Source: Pseudomonas taiwanensis DSM 21245 | GTDB taxonomy: Bacteria > Pseudomonadota > Gammaproteobacteria > Pseudomonadales > Pseudomonadaceae | Direction: 5' to 3' | Length of the DNA stretch: 64,000 bases | Assembly: GCF_000425785.1 (NCBI RefSeq) | Contig: NZ_AUEC01000019.1 | Span: 1-64,000, forward strand | Shown: piece after piece, positions 45,440-53,426 of the stretch | Numbering within the stretch: position 1 is the first letter of the stretch | Layout of the letters: every line of letters begins with the position of its first letter | Notes under the pieces: generated by a model | Seen by the model: the letters and a program-made list of their open reading frames with translations, nothing else | What the model was told of the DNA's origin: nothing | Database searches by the model: none | Program-made: the position numbers and the translations under genes

Positions 45440-46666
45440 TCACGACTCTGCAGCCACGCTCGCACTCTCCCTGGAAGGCCACTGGGCACGTAGCCAGACG
45501 ATTCCGCCAACCATGAACGCCTGGCACAGGGCGCAGACGATCACCATCGACAGGCCGCTGCCGAAGGACGCCAGGGCGGCAACCAGTGCCCCAGCCAGCG
45601 ATGCACCGGCCATCTGCATGGCACTCATCAGCGCGCTGGCAGTGCCGGCGTGCTGACGGAAAGGCTGCAGCGCCATTTGCGTTGCATTGCCACTGACCAG
45701 CCCGCCAGACATCGTCAATGCAAGGATGGCGACCAACCAGGGCCAGATCGAACGGGCGTCGGTGAGTGCGCAGGTCGCCAGCCCTACACAGCCCGCGACG
45801 GCCAACCCGGCGCCGGCGAGCAGCAGTTTGTGTGCTTCGACATGTTTGGCGCTGAGGCGCCCGTTGCTGACGGCCCCCACGATCAGTCCCGCCGAGCAGG
45901 CGCCGAAGGTGAGCCCGAATTGTTGTGGGGTCAGCCCCAGGGTATCGATGAACAGGCTGGGGGCGGCACCGACGTAGGCGAAGATCGAGGCGAACGAGGC
46001 AGACGTAACGAGGGTGCCGGCAAGGAACAGGGGTTCTGCCAGCGCCTTCATGTATCCCGCGGCCAGGGACCTTGGGCTGAGCTGGGGCAGGGGAACCTTG
46101 AGGGTTTCCTTGAAACCACGGGCGAGCAGCAGCCCGATCACGATCCCGTAAACCGCCAGGAACACGTACAGCATCTGCCAGCGTGCAAACCCGATCAGCA
46201 GCGAGCCCAGGCTCGGCGCAAGCAGAGGCGCGAGCATCCCTAGGGCGGCCATGAACGACAGCTTGCTGCGCGCCTCGCTGCCTTGGAAACAGTCCCGCAT
46301 GATTGCCAGGATCACCGGCCGGCCAGCGCCGCCGCCGACGCCCTGCAGCAACCGCCAGGAAAGCAACGTACCGAGGCTGTCCGACAGCGCACAGCCCAGG
46401 CTGGCCACGCTGAACAGCACCAGCGAGACAAGCAGCACCGGCCTTCTGCCGTAGCGGTCGCACAGCGGGCCCGCGATCAGTGGAACGGCGGCGAAGCCAG
46501 CAAGGAACACGCTGAGTGACCAGACCATCGCCTCCGGCGCGATCCCTAGCGCTGAAGCGGTGCTGCCGTTGGCCGGCAGCGCCATGTCGATTCCTAGCGC
46601 ACCCAAGGCGCTCACGGCGGCCATGAGGATCAGAAACGCGCGTGCATGCGGGTCTATCGCCTTCAA
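45440..46666 (-). CDS. Bcr/CflA-family MFS transporter
   Basis: 408 residues, 12 helices, of the drug:H+ antiporter-1 Bcr/CflA subgroup. The signature GPLCDRYGRRPVLL follows helix 2, and helix 5 has the GPLL-like antiporter motif region (LAPLLAPSLGSLL). The start is TTG 46666 with AGGAGG 8 bases upstream; no ATG offers a better site. A copy of the shared operator lies 23 bases before the start. Such pumps often export aromatic compounds, so it may keep toxic aglycones or substrates low while the pathway runs. Confidence 0.85.
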   Translation of the reverse strand: MKAIDPHARAFLILMAAVSALGALGIDMALPANGSTASALGIAPEAMVWSLSVFLAGFAAVPLIAGPLCDRYGRRPVLLVSLVLFSVASLGCALSDSLGTLLSWRLLQGVGGGAGRPVILAIMRDCFQGSEARSKLSFMAALGMLAPLLAPSLGSLLIGFARWQMLYVFLAVYGIVIGLLLARGFKETLKVPLPQLSPRSLAAGYMKALAEPLFLAGTLVTSASFASIFAYVGAAPSLFIDTLGLTPQQFGLTFGACSAGLIVGAVSNGRLSAKHVEAHKLLLAGAGLAVAGCVGLATCALTDARSIWPWLVAILALTMSGGLVSGNATQMALQPFRQHAGTASALMSAMQMAGASLAGALVAALASFGSGLSMVIVCALCQAFMVGGIVWLRAQWPSRESASVAAES

Positions 46667-46688
46667 GGGGCTAACCTCCTGATTGGAT

Positions 46689-46708
46689 AAAACAAGAATT
46701 CTAATTCT
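46689..46708. promoter_or_regulatory. Shared TetR-type operator, site C
   Basis: AAAACAAGAATTCTAATTCT, the same AGAATTCTAATTCT core as site A, lying between the TetR gene end and the Bcr/CflA start, immediately upstream of the latter. Confidence 0.62.
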
Positions 46709-46761
46709 AATTTAAGGCAGTGCCAATCCCGATTCGGCGGTTGAGCCGAGGCGGGAGGCGG

Positions 46762-47388
46762 TCAATGGGTGAGGAAGAGCACGCTCATGGTGCCCAGGTC
46801 TTGCTTCAAGTGGTTCCAGTCGCCTTCGCCCGCGGCGTCGGCCGCCGAGCCCAGCCCAAGGAAACGGGCAAGCGAGGAGTAGATGATGCGGAAGCAGGAA
46901 TGGATGGCGCGGTCAGGGTCTGGATGACGGATTTCATCCTGGTGAGCGTTGATCTGTGCCATGAACGCGGCTGCCATCCTGGCGTGATATTCCTTGCCTG
47001 AACGGGCGATATCGGCGTGGCTGGCGCGGTTCATGAATGGCTTGAGGATCGCGGCATGCCGGGCCAGGTGTTCGGCCAGGGTGTCCACCAACAGTGGTAA
47101 CCGTTCCGAGAGGTCAAGCTGGCGGGCGCCAAGCTCGCGCATCGAGGACTGCCACTCGAGATCCATCTTCTCGAGCGCATCTTCGAAGACTACTTGCAGC
47201 AAGTCGTCCTTGCCCTTGAAACGGCCGTAGATCGAGCCGATCGATACGCCAGCTGCCTTGCTGACCTCAATCAGCGTGAGGTCTGCGGTGAGGCTTTCGC
47301 ACAGTAGTTGTCGCGCTGCGGTGAGCACTTTTTCCAGGGACTGGCGGCTTCGGTCTTGCTGGGGCGGGCGTACGTTTGGGGTAGTCAT
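46762..47388 (-). CDS. TetR-family transcriptional regulator of the glycoside cluster
   Basis: 208 residues from ATG 47388 (MTTPNVRPPQQDRSRQ). The N-terminal HTH is TLIEVSKAAGVSIGSIYGRFKGKDDLL (residues ~38-64), noted as VSKAAGVSIGSIYGRFKGK. The remainder is the helical ligand and dimer domain. The upstream in-frame ATG at 47424 adds unlikely residues. A near-perfect dyad (site D) lies 81 bases upstream, and three related sites stand before the flavin/GH3 operon, the deglycosidase operon and the Bcr/CflA gene. It is therefore the probable repressor of all of them; the inducer is unknown. Confidence 0.86.
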   Translation of the reverse strand: MTTPNVRPPQQDRSRQSLEKVLTAARQLLCESLTADLTLIEVSKAAGVSIGSIYGRFKGKDDLLQVVFEDALEKMDLEWQSSMRELGARQLDLSERLPLLVDTLAEHLARHAAILKPFMNRASHADIARSGKEYHARMAAAFMAQINAHQDEIRHPDPDRAIHSCFRIIYSSLARFLGLGSAADAAGEGDWNHLKQDLGTMSVLFLTH

Positions 47389-47468
47389 GGTGGCAAGCTT
47401 GGAGTTTTTTCCGATGGCCCGCAAGGAAAAACTTGACGGACATGAAAAGGCAATTAAGTATGACTCAT

Positions 47469-47488
47469 AGAACCAGAATTATGGTTCT
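47469..47488. promoter_or_regulatory. Shared TetR-type operator, site D (autoregulation)
   Basis: AGAACCAGAATTATGGTTCT: nine of ten dyad pairs match, making this the best palindrome of the four. It sits between the TetR gene and the LysR gene at 47669. Confidence 0.68.
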
Positions 47489-47560
47489 ATTTGCAAGCGA
47501 CTTTGCTCGCCACCCACAACAAGAAAGGCCCGCTCGCCGAGGCGGGTGCAGGAGGTCGAC

Positions 47561-47656
47561 ATGGAAATGCCAGCAAGAATGCCAACGCCGCAACCAGGAG
47601 GGCCGTCCGATCCTAATGCGCTTGGGTGTCTCCATCTTCAGTCTTCACGTCGTTGA
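47561..47656 (+). CDS. Possible 31-aa leader peptide or small protein
   Basis: ATG 47561 follows AGGAGG with 5-base spacing, a better site than that of the following LysR gene. The frame of 31 codons is Pro/Met-rich at the start and ends 12 bases before the LysR ATG, so it could be a leader affecting LysR translation. A CCCGC/GCGGG hairpin lies just upstream (47529-47546). No similarity is recognised; it may be chance. Confidence 0.3.
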   Translation: MEMPARMPTPQPGGPSDPNALGCLHLQSSRR

Positions 47657-47668
47657 GGGGCCGCGCTC

Positions 47669-48574
47669 ATGCGATTGAAGGGGCTGGATCTGAATCTGCT
47701 GATGGTGCTGGATATCCTTCTGCAGGAGTGCAACGTCTCAAGGGCCGCGCAACGCCTGGGCCTGGGGCAGTCCACCGTCAGCTCGTCGCTGGCCAGGTTG
47801 CGCGAGCATTTCGCAGACGAACTGCTGGTCAAGGGCAATCACAGCATGCTGCCCACCGCGCTTAGTCAGGAGCTCAAGCCTTTGGTGAGGCAGTGGTTGC
47901 AGGATGTGGGCGGCCTGCTCGAACAATCAACGGCCTTCGTGCCCGCGCAGTGCGATGCTACGTTGCGCATTGCCTGCACCGACGATCTGGCCCAGCAACT
48001 GCTGCCACGGATCATCAGGGCTTTGGGCCGGCAAGCGCCTGCCATGCGCGTTCAACTGCTGGCCGCACCCCGGGGCAGCGCTGAAAACCTCGATGCCTGG
48101 ATGGCGCGTCAGCAGATCGATTTCATGATCGCCAGCGACGCCTGCAGCCATAGTGAGGCACTTTTCGATGAGCAGTGGCAGTGTCTCGCCCGGACCGATC
48201 ACCCCGCCTTGCAAGACGGCCTGAGCCTGGAAACGTTCAACCGCCTGCCGCACCTGCGGGTGGCGGGGCAGCACTTCGCGGGCGATGAAACCCGCGACAT
48301 CTGTGCGTGGGTGCCGGGTTACCTGGCCCTTGATACCTACCTGGACGCAGGGCAGGCGATTGCCTGCGTGCCCGCGTCCCTGAGTCGTGCGTACAGGACG
48401 CAGAGACCGCTCCAGGTGTGGCCGCTGCCTTTCGACACCGCAAGGCTGGTGCAGCGGCTGTCCTGGCGGGCTGGCGCCATACAAGAGCCACTGCACGATT
48501 GGGTACGTCAGATGATCCGAGGCTGTGTGAACCTGCCGGACAAAGGAGCGCTGCCATGCGTTATCGGGCTCTAG
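47669..48574 (+). CDS. LysR-type regulator, NodD-like subgroup (first of a pair)
   Basis: 301 residues. The N-terminus LKGLDLNLLMVLDILLQECNVSRAAQ with STVSSSLARLREHF is the HTH of the NodD/NahR/LinR-like branch of LysR proteins. The effector domain follows. It ends 19 bases inside the start of a second, homologous LysR gene, showing coupled expression. The pair faces the GMC/isomerase/Gfo-Idh operon end and is a candidate for control of that operon. NodD-branch regulators commonly sense flavonoids or other aromatics, which would fit a plant glycoside pathway, but this is inference. Confidence 0.85.
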   Translation: MRLKGLDLNLLMVLDILLQECNVSRAAQRLGLGQSTVSSSLARLREHFADELLVKGNHSMLPTALSQELKPLVRQWLQDVGGLLEQSTAFVPAQCDATLRIACTDDLAQQLLPRIIRALGRQAPAMRVQLLAAPRGSAENLDAWMARQQIDFMIASDACSHSEALFDEQWQCLARTDHPALQDGLSLETFNRLPHLRVAGQHFAGDETRDICAWVPGYLALDTYLDAGQAIACVPASLSRAYRTQRPLQVWPLPFDTARLVQRLSWRAGAIQEPLHDWVRQMIRGCVNLPDKGALPCVIGL

Positions 48575-49524
48575 ACCTGAACCTGCTGGTCGTGCTGGAC
48601 GCATTGCTTGAACACTGCAGTGTCAGTCGGGCAGCCGAGCAGCTGTACGTCAGCCAGCCCGCGATCAGCGCTGGCCTGGCCCGGTTGCGCCTGCATTTCG
48701 ATGACCCCCTGCTGGAGCCGGACGGCCGACGGATGCGCCCGACCCCGCTGGCACTGGAAATGCGCGAGAAAGTGCGTCATGCCGTGCATCGAGCGGCCGA
48801 GATCGCGCGTCGCGACAAGGTATTCGATGCTGCGCATACCCGGCAATCGTTCAAGGTGATGTGCTCGGACCTCGACGCGGGTTTTCTCATTCCGCTGCTG
48901 TATCAACGCCTGGTGAAGCTTGCGCCTGGGGCTCGTCTGGAAGTGCTGTCGATTTCCCAGCTGGGCGAGAGCGCAGTCCAGGATGCTTTCCAGCGTCATG
49001 GCGCAGATGTGCTGATCCGCCCATTCGATGAGCACGACGAGGCCTACGCCAGCCAGATGCTGCTCGACGTGCCGCTGGCGACGCTGGTCTGCCAGCGCCC
49101 GGTCGAGCCGAGCTTTGTCGTCGATCCAGACGATGGCTGCGAGGTGATCGCTTCGGACCTTGGGCTGAAGTCGACCGAGGGTTGGCGCACCGACCACCTG
49201 CTGGCGCTGCCGACACTGCTCGGGGCGAGCAATCTGCGCGTGAGGCTGCCGGATTTCATCGCGCGCAGGTTCTGCCAACGCTACCCGAACCTGCGGATGC
49301 TCAACGCCTCACAACAGGCACCGCGTTGCCGGCAAGTGATGCAATGGCCCAGACACCGTGATCAGGAACCCGCGCACACGTGGCTGCGCGAGCAGTTGCT
49401 CACATGCGCAGCCCAGCTTGTGCAAGCGCCAGTGGGGGAAGGGCGCTCAGTGTCCCAGCTTCACCCATTGGCCACCCAGGGCGTGGCTGCGCAACATGGC
49501 CTCGATAGCGGCGAGACCGCGTAG
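48556..49524 (+). CDS. LysR-type regulator, NodD-like subgroup (second of a pair)
   Basis: 322 residues from ATG 48556, after AAAGGAG. The HTH is YRALDLNLLVVLDALLEHCSVSRAAEQ with AISAGLARLRLHF. It is clearly paralogous to the preceding LysR and overlaps its end by 19 bases. The last ~26 residues run 78 bases antisense into the 3' end of the convergent Gfo/Idh/MocA gene and look unlike the family, so this C-terminus is probably an extension after loss of an earlier stop. A longer frame upstream from 48418 is rejected. Confidence 0.83.
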   Translation: MRYRALDLNLLVVLDALLEHCSVSRAAEQLYVSQPAISAGLARLRLHFDDPLLEPDGRRMRPTPLALEMREKVRHAVHRAAEIARRDKVFDAAHTRQSFKVMCSDLDAGFLIPLLYQRLVKLAPGARLEVLSISQLGESAVQDAFQRHGADVLIRPFDEHDEAYASQMLLDVPLATLVCQRPVEPSFVVDPDDGCEVIASDLGLKSTEGWRTDHLLALPTLLGASNLRVRLPDFIARRFCQRYPNLRMLNASQQAPRCRQVMQWPRHRDQEPAHTWLREQLLTCAAQLVQAPVGEGRSVSQLHPLATQGVAAQHGLDSGETA

Positions 49525-50598
49525 TCCTGTGTCGAAATCAGGTAGCAGGGTAGCTGCGTAGGCGGCGGGACGCAGGGTTTGTCGTGCCAGCCAGAGCTCT
49601 GCGTAATCGCAATAAAGCTGGGCGAATGCCTCCAGGTATCCCTCCGGATGGCCCGCGGGTAGGCGCAACAGCGCATCCCGTTGTCGCGCATGTTCGCCCG
49701 CTGCGCGTTTGATGATGCGCGTCGCCTGGCCGGTTTCGGTGAACAGCAGCGCCTCGGGTTGTTGTTGATCGAAGGCCAATGCGCCCTTGCTACCGAACAG
49801 CCGGAGGCGTAGCCCATTCTCCTGTCCGGGCGCCACCTGGCAGGCCCAGAGGCCGCCCCGAGCGCCGTTGGTGAACCTCAACAGCGCTTGCACCTGGTCG
49901 TCCAGGCGACGTCCAGACACCAGCGATGCGAGGTCTGCGCAGACTTCGTTCAATACCAGGCCACTGACGAACTCCACCAGGTGCAAGGCGTGGCTGCCGA
50001 TATCGCCCAGTGCCCCGGCCGGCCCAGCTTGGTCAGGGTCATCGCGCCAGGTTGCCTGCGGGCTCTGCGACAGATCCGTGAGCCATTCCTGGGCGTACTC
50101 GACCTGGACCACGCGTACCTCGCCGATGGCTCCGGCGGCTACCAATCGGCGCGCCTCACGCACCATGGGGTAGGCGCTGTAGGGATAGGTCACGGCAAAG
50201 ATGCGATCGCTCGCACGTACGGTCGCGGCCAGTGCATGAGCTTGGGCGTACGTGCGGGCGAGGGGCTTCTCGCAGATCACATCGATACCATGGTCGATGA
50301 ATGCCGACGCAATCGGTATGTGCAGGTGATTGGGCGTGACGATCACCACGGCATCGATGCCATCGTCACGCATCGCTTCGGCGCGCGCCATTACCTGCCA
50401 GTCGTGGTAGCTGCGCCCTGGATGAATGAACAATGCCCTGGCGCTGGAATCGGCTCGTGCGGGATCTCTGCTCAATGCGCCCGCGACCCACTCGAAGCGG
50501 TCGTCGAGGCGGGCTGCCATGCGGTGGACGGCACCGATGAACGCGCCGTCACCGCCGCCGACCATGCCAAGTCGCAGACGCCGTGTCTGTGCACTCAT
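49447..50598 (-). CDS. Gfo/Idh/MocA-family oxidoreductase
   Basis: 383 residues from ATG 50598. The Rossmann loop GMVGGGDGAFIG is at ~11-22. The catalytic-lysine motif is CEKPLA (EKP) at ~107, followed by the typical beta-sheet C-terminal domain (GDIGSHALHLVEFV) and the closing ALGGQWVKL. These enzymes oxidise or reduce sugars with NAD(P), often at C2 or C3. ATGA overlap with the upstream TIM-barrel gene shows coupled translation. In related C-glycoside pathways an enzyme of this family makes or removes the 3-keto group (DgpA-type). Here it may reduce 3-keto-glucose after cleavage or assist the GMC oxidase. Confidence 0.87.
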   Translation of the reverse strand: MSAQTRRLRLGMVGGGDGAFIGAVHRMAARLDDRFEWVAGALSRDPARADSSARALFIHPGRSYHDWQVMARAEAMRDDGIDAVVIVTPNHLHIPIASAFIDHGIDVICEKPLARTYAQAHALAATVRASDRIFAVTYPYSAYPMVREARRLVAAGAIGEVRVVQVEYAQEWLTDLSQSPQATWRDDPDQAGPAGALGDIGSHALHLVEFVSGLVLNEVCADLASLVSGRRLDDQVQALLRFTNGARGGLWACQVAPGQENGLRLRLFGSKGALAFDQQQPEALLFTETGQATRIIKRAAGEHARQRDALLRLPAGHPEGYLEAFAQLYCDYAELWLARQTLRPAAYAATLLPDFDTGLRGLAAIEAMLRSHALGGQWVKLGH

Positions 50599-51656
50599 CG
50601 CTCGCCTCCTATGCCCAGCAGATGCGATTGCGCCGTTGCGTCGAGGGTGCTGCTTGCGAAGTCGTCGAAGGCGTAGCGCGCCACGGGAATAATGTGCTCT
50701 GCGATGAACCGCGCGCCTTCGCGGGCACCGTCCTCGGGATGCTTGAGGCAGCACTCCCATTCGAGGGTGGCCCAGCCTGGATAGTCGTAGGTTGCCAGGC
50801 GCGAGAAGATCGCCTTGAAGTCGATCTGTCCGTCGCCCAACGAGCGGAATCGGCCAGCGCGTGATATCCAGTCACCATAGCCGCCGTAGAGACCCTGGCG
50901 GCCATCGGGTCGGAACTCGGCATCCTTGACATGAAATGCCCCGATCCGTGCATGGTAGTGATCGATGAAGGCCAGGTAGTCGACCTGCTGCAGATGCAGG
51001 TGGCTGGGGTCGTACAGCAGTTTTGCCCGGGGATGCTGGTCGACCTCGGCCAGAAAGCGCTCGAAACTGACTCCGTCGTGCAGGTCTTCGCCGGGGTGCA
51101 GCTCGAAGCAGACATCCACGCCGTGCCGGTCGTAGGTGTCCAGCAGAGGACGCCAGCGATCGCCCAGTTCCTTGAAAGCTCGCTCGACCAGCCCTTTCGG
51201 ACGTTGCGGCCAAGGATAGAGGTAGGGCCATGCCAGCGAACCGGAGAAGGTCGCGTGGGCCGTCAAGCCGAGGCGCGCAGAGGCCCGCGCAGCCAGCGCC
51301 ACTTGTTCGCTGGCCCATTGCCGACGTGCGCCGGGGTTGCCGCGCACTTCACGGGGAGCGAACGCGTCGAAGAGCGTGTCGTAGGCAGGGTGCACGGCGA
51401 TCAACTGACCTTGTAGGTGAGTGGAAAGCTCGCTGACAACGACCCCGTGTCGGTCCAACCGACCGCGGATCTCATCGGCATAGCCCTGGCTTTGCGCAAG
51501 CTGCTGCAGGTCGAACAGGCGTGGATCGCAGGGGAGTTGCAAGGCCTTGTAGCCAAGGCTCGCTGCCCACTCGGCCAGGTTGTCCAGGGTGTCGAAGGGG
51601 GCGGTATTGCCCACGAACTGCGCAACGAACAGCGAGGGGCCTTTAAGCGTGACCAT
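50595..51656 (-). CDS. TIM-barrel sugar phosphate isomerase/epimerase
   Basis: 353 residues of the xylose-isomerase-like TIM-barrel superfamily. Metal-ligand candidates are Glu in CFELHPGED, Asp in LLYDPSHLHL, His in AFHVKDAEF and Glu in ATLEWECCL, which fall at the expected strand ends. It is longer than the Hyi-like enzyme at 41849 and from a different subgroup. It overlaps the GMC gene before it by 14 bases and the Gfo/Idh gene after it by 4, so the three are one translational unit. Probable role: isomerisation or epimerisation of the oxidised sugar. Confidence 0.85.
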   Translation of the reverse strand: MVTLKGPSLFVAQFVGNTAPFDTLDNLAEWAASLGYKALQLPCDPRLFDLQQLAQSQGYADEIRGRLDRHGVVVSELSTHLQGQLIAVHPAYDTLFDAFAPREVRGNPGARRQWASEQVALAARASARLGLTAHATFSGSLAWPYLYPWPQRPKGLVERAFKELGDRWRPLLDTYDRHGVDVCFELHPGEDLHDGVSFERFLAEVDQHPRAKLLYDPSHLHLQQVDYLAFIDHYHARIGAFHVKDAEFRPDGRQGLYGGYGDWISRAGRFRSLGDGQIDFKAIFSRLATYDYPGWATLEWECCLKHPEDGAREGARFIAEHIIPVARYAFDDFASSTLDATAQSHLLGIGGER

Positions 51657-53178
51657 GGGTGTGCTCCTGCAGGATGCGCTCGCAGGCGCGTACGGCGAGG
51701 GCGACGCTGGTCAGCGTCGGATTGCAGGCCGTCGGAGTGGGAATGACGCCGTTGCCTGCGACGAACAGGTTCCTGAAGCCCCATACCTGGCCGCGGTCGT
51801 CACAGACACTGGTGCCATCGTCCGCTTCGCCCATGCGCGTCGTGCCCTGGTAGTGGAGCGAGCTGCCTGGCGGCAACATCAAAGGTGCTTCACCCAGTGG
51901 CTGGCCGAGGGCTTTGCCTGCGCGCTGCAACAGGTCGCGCGCCTTGTCGACCTGTGCCAGGTCGCGTTCGGTCAAGCTGTACTCGAGGGTCATGGCGGGC
52001 ATGCCGAGGAAGTCCTTCTCGGTCTCGCTGAAGCGCACACGGTCTTCGGCGCGGATGTCCTGCTTGCAGCAGAACCAGCCCATGGCGACGATGTGCTCGA
52101 CGTTCGCCTGGGCTTCATCCGTCAGTGCAACCGGGCACGCTTCCATCTGCATGACCTGGCCATGAAACGGGTGATGCTGCCGGTCGAAGGGTACCCAGTA
52201 CACGCCAACCGTCGCATCCTCTCCAGGGCGGGTGATACCGCATTCCTCGGCATCGAGTCGAACGGCATGCACGACCTGGGGCTGATCGTTGAGGTAGCGG
52301 CCGAGGGCCTGGGGGCGTATGCCCGAGGCCCAGAGCAGTTGCGGGGTGCGCAGTGCATCGGCGGCGACGATGACGGTCTTGGCGTCGACGCGGTAACGTG
52401 TGCCGCTGCTGCGGTCCAGCAGTTGGGCACCGATCACGCGGTCGTGCCTGACCAGCAACTGCAGGCAGGCGGTGTCATGGCGTAGTTCGAATCGCTCCGG
52501 CCTGCCTGCTTCGTCCGCCAGGGCACCGAGAATCGTATCGCTGCCACTCCATCGGCGTTGGTCGTGCTCGGCACTGCAGGCAAGCGGCATGCGCTGCACG
52601 GCGCGATCGCGCGAAGTGACCTCAGCGAAGGCATTGCTCAGGCGTTCACGCAGGCGTTGGCTGACAGGGGTATCTGGGTACGCGGCCGCCGTAACTTGCA
52701 GCAGCTCCCTGGCTGTCGCCAAGGCGGCTTGCATCTCGTCGGTGGGGATGAAGCCGATGGCTTCACCGTCGGCCGGCGGTGGGCACGCGCACGTCCAGTG
52801 CGCGCCCATGCCGCCAACATTGGTCGAGCAAGCGGCGGCAGGCAGTTCACCCCATCGTTCTCCGTTCGGCAGGTGAGTGCCGGGGCGCACGAGATGCTCG
52901 AGTCGATAGCGGCCCGACACGGCAGCGCCGGCGCGTTCAGGCATGCTGGGCACTGCGTAGCGGAAGGCGGTCGGCCCTTGCGCGGCGACCTGTGCTGCCA
53001 CGCGGGCCTCTTCAGGCAGGTTGCGAACGTGCAGGCCGGCGCGCTCGGTCAATCGTGGGCCGGCATCCACCATCAGCACGTGCAAGTGGCCCTGGTCGAC
53101 GAGCAGGCGAGCGCACGTCGCACCGACCGGCCCGCTGCCAACGATCAGCACATCTACATCGATCATCGCGTCACGCAT
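51643..53178 (-). CDS. GMC-family pyranose-oxidase-like FAD oxidoreductase, candidate glycoside 3-oxidase
   Basis: 511 residues. The FAD loop is VLIVGSGPVGATCARLL (Gly14-x-Gly16). STNVGGMGAHWTCACP contains His127 at the place of the flavin-linked His of fungal pyranose 2-oxidase. The catalytic His442 (SSLHYQGTTRMG) and Asn486 (CNPTLTSVAL) are the GMC pair. There is no Tat or Sec signal, so it is cytoplasmic. Bacterial relatives of this shape (CarA, glycoside 3-oxidases) oxidise C- and O-glycosides at C3, the step needed before deglycosidase action. First gene of a three-gene operon. GGAG precedes ATG 53178 with 10-base spacing. Confidence 0.88.
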   Translation of the reverse strand: MRDAMIDVDVLIVGSGPVGATCARLLVDQGHLHVLMVDAGPRLTERAGLHVRNLPEEARVAAQVAAQGPTAFRYAVPSMPERAGAAVSGRYRLEHLVRPGTHLPNGERWGELPAAACSTNVGGMGAHWTCACPPPADGEAIGFIPTDEMQAALATARELLQVTAAAYPDTPVSQRLRERLSNAFAEVTSRDRAVQRMPLACSAEHDQRRWSGSDTILGALADEAGRPERFELRHDTACLQLLVRHDRVIGAQLLDRSSGTRYRVDAKTVIVAADALRTPQLLWASGIRPQALGRYLNDQPQVVHAVRLDAEECGITRPGEDATVGVYWVPFDRQHHPFHGQVMQMEACPVALTDEAQANVEHIVAMGWFCCKQDIRAEDRVRFSETEKDFLGMPAMTLEYSLTERDLAQVDKARDLLQRAGKALGQPLGEAPLMLPPGSSLHYQGTTRMGEADDGTSVCDDRGQVWGFRNLFVAGNGVIPTPTACNPTLTSVALAVRACERILQEHTHGHA

Positions 53179-53426
53179 TATTGGAATTCTCCGCGAGTGG
53201 CTAACAGCCCGGAAGTATGCGTTTCAAACGTTGCGGCGGGGCATGATAAATATCGATGTGGCAGTATCCGTCCAGCTGATGGGTAATGCCGAGGCATAAT
53301 CAATGAAGATAGGAGGTGCTCGCCATAAACGATTTCTAAGTTAACGGCTGCTGTGGGTTACTTGTGGTGCAAGTCCACGCCTTGCGATGGTTTCCGTACA
53401 ACTACAAGAACTTCGGGAGTCCTGAC

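Noticed and set aside
53181..53190. GGAATTCT near the GMC start as a fifth TetR operator
   Set aside because: Only the central GAATTCT matches; the flanking GAAC and TTC arms are absent.
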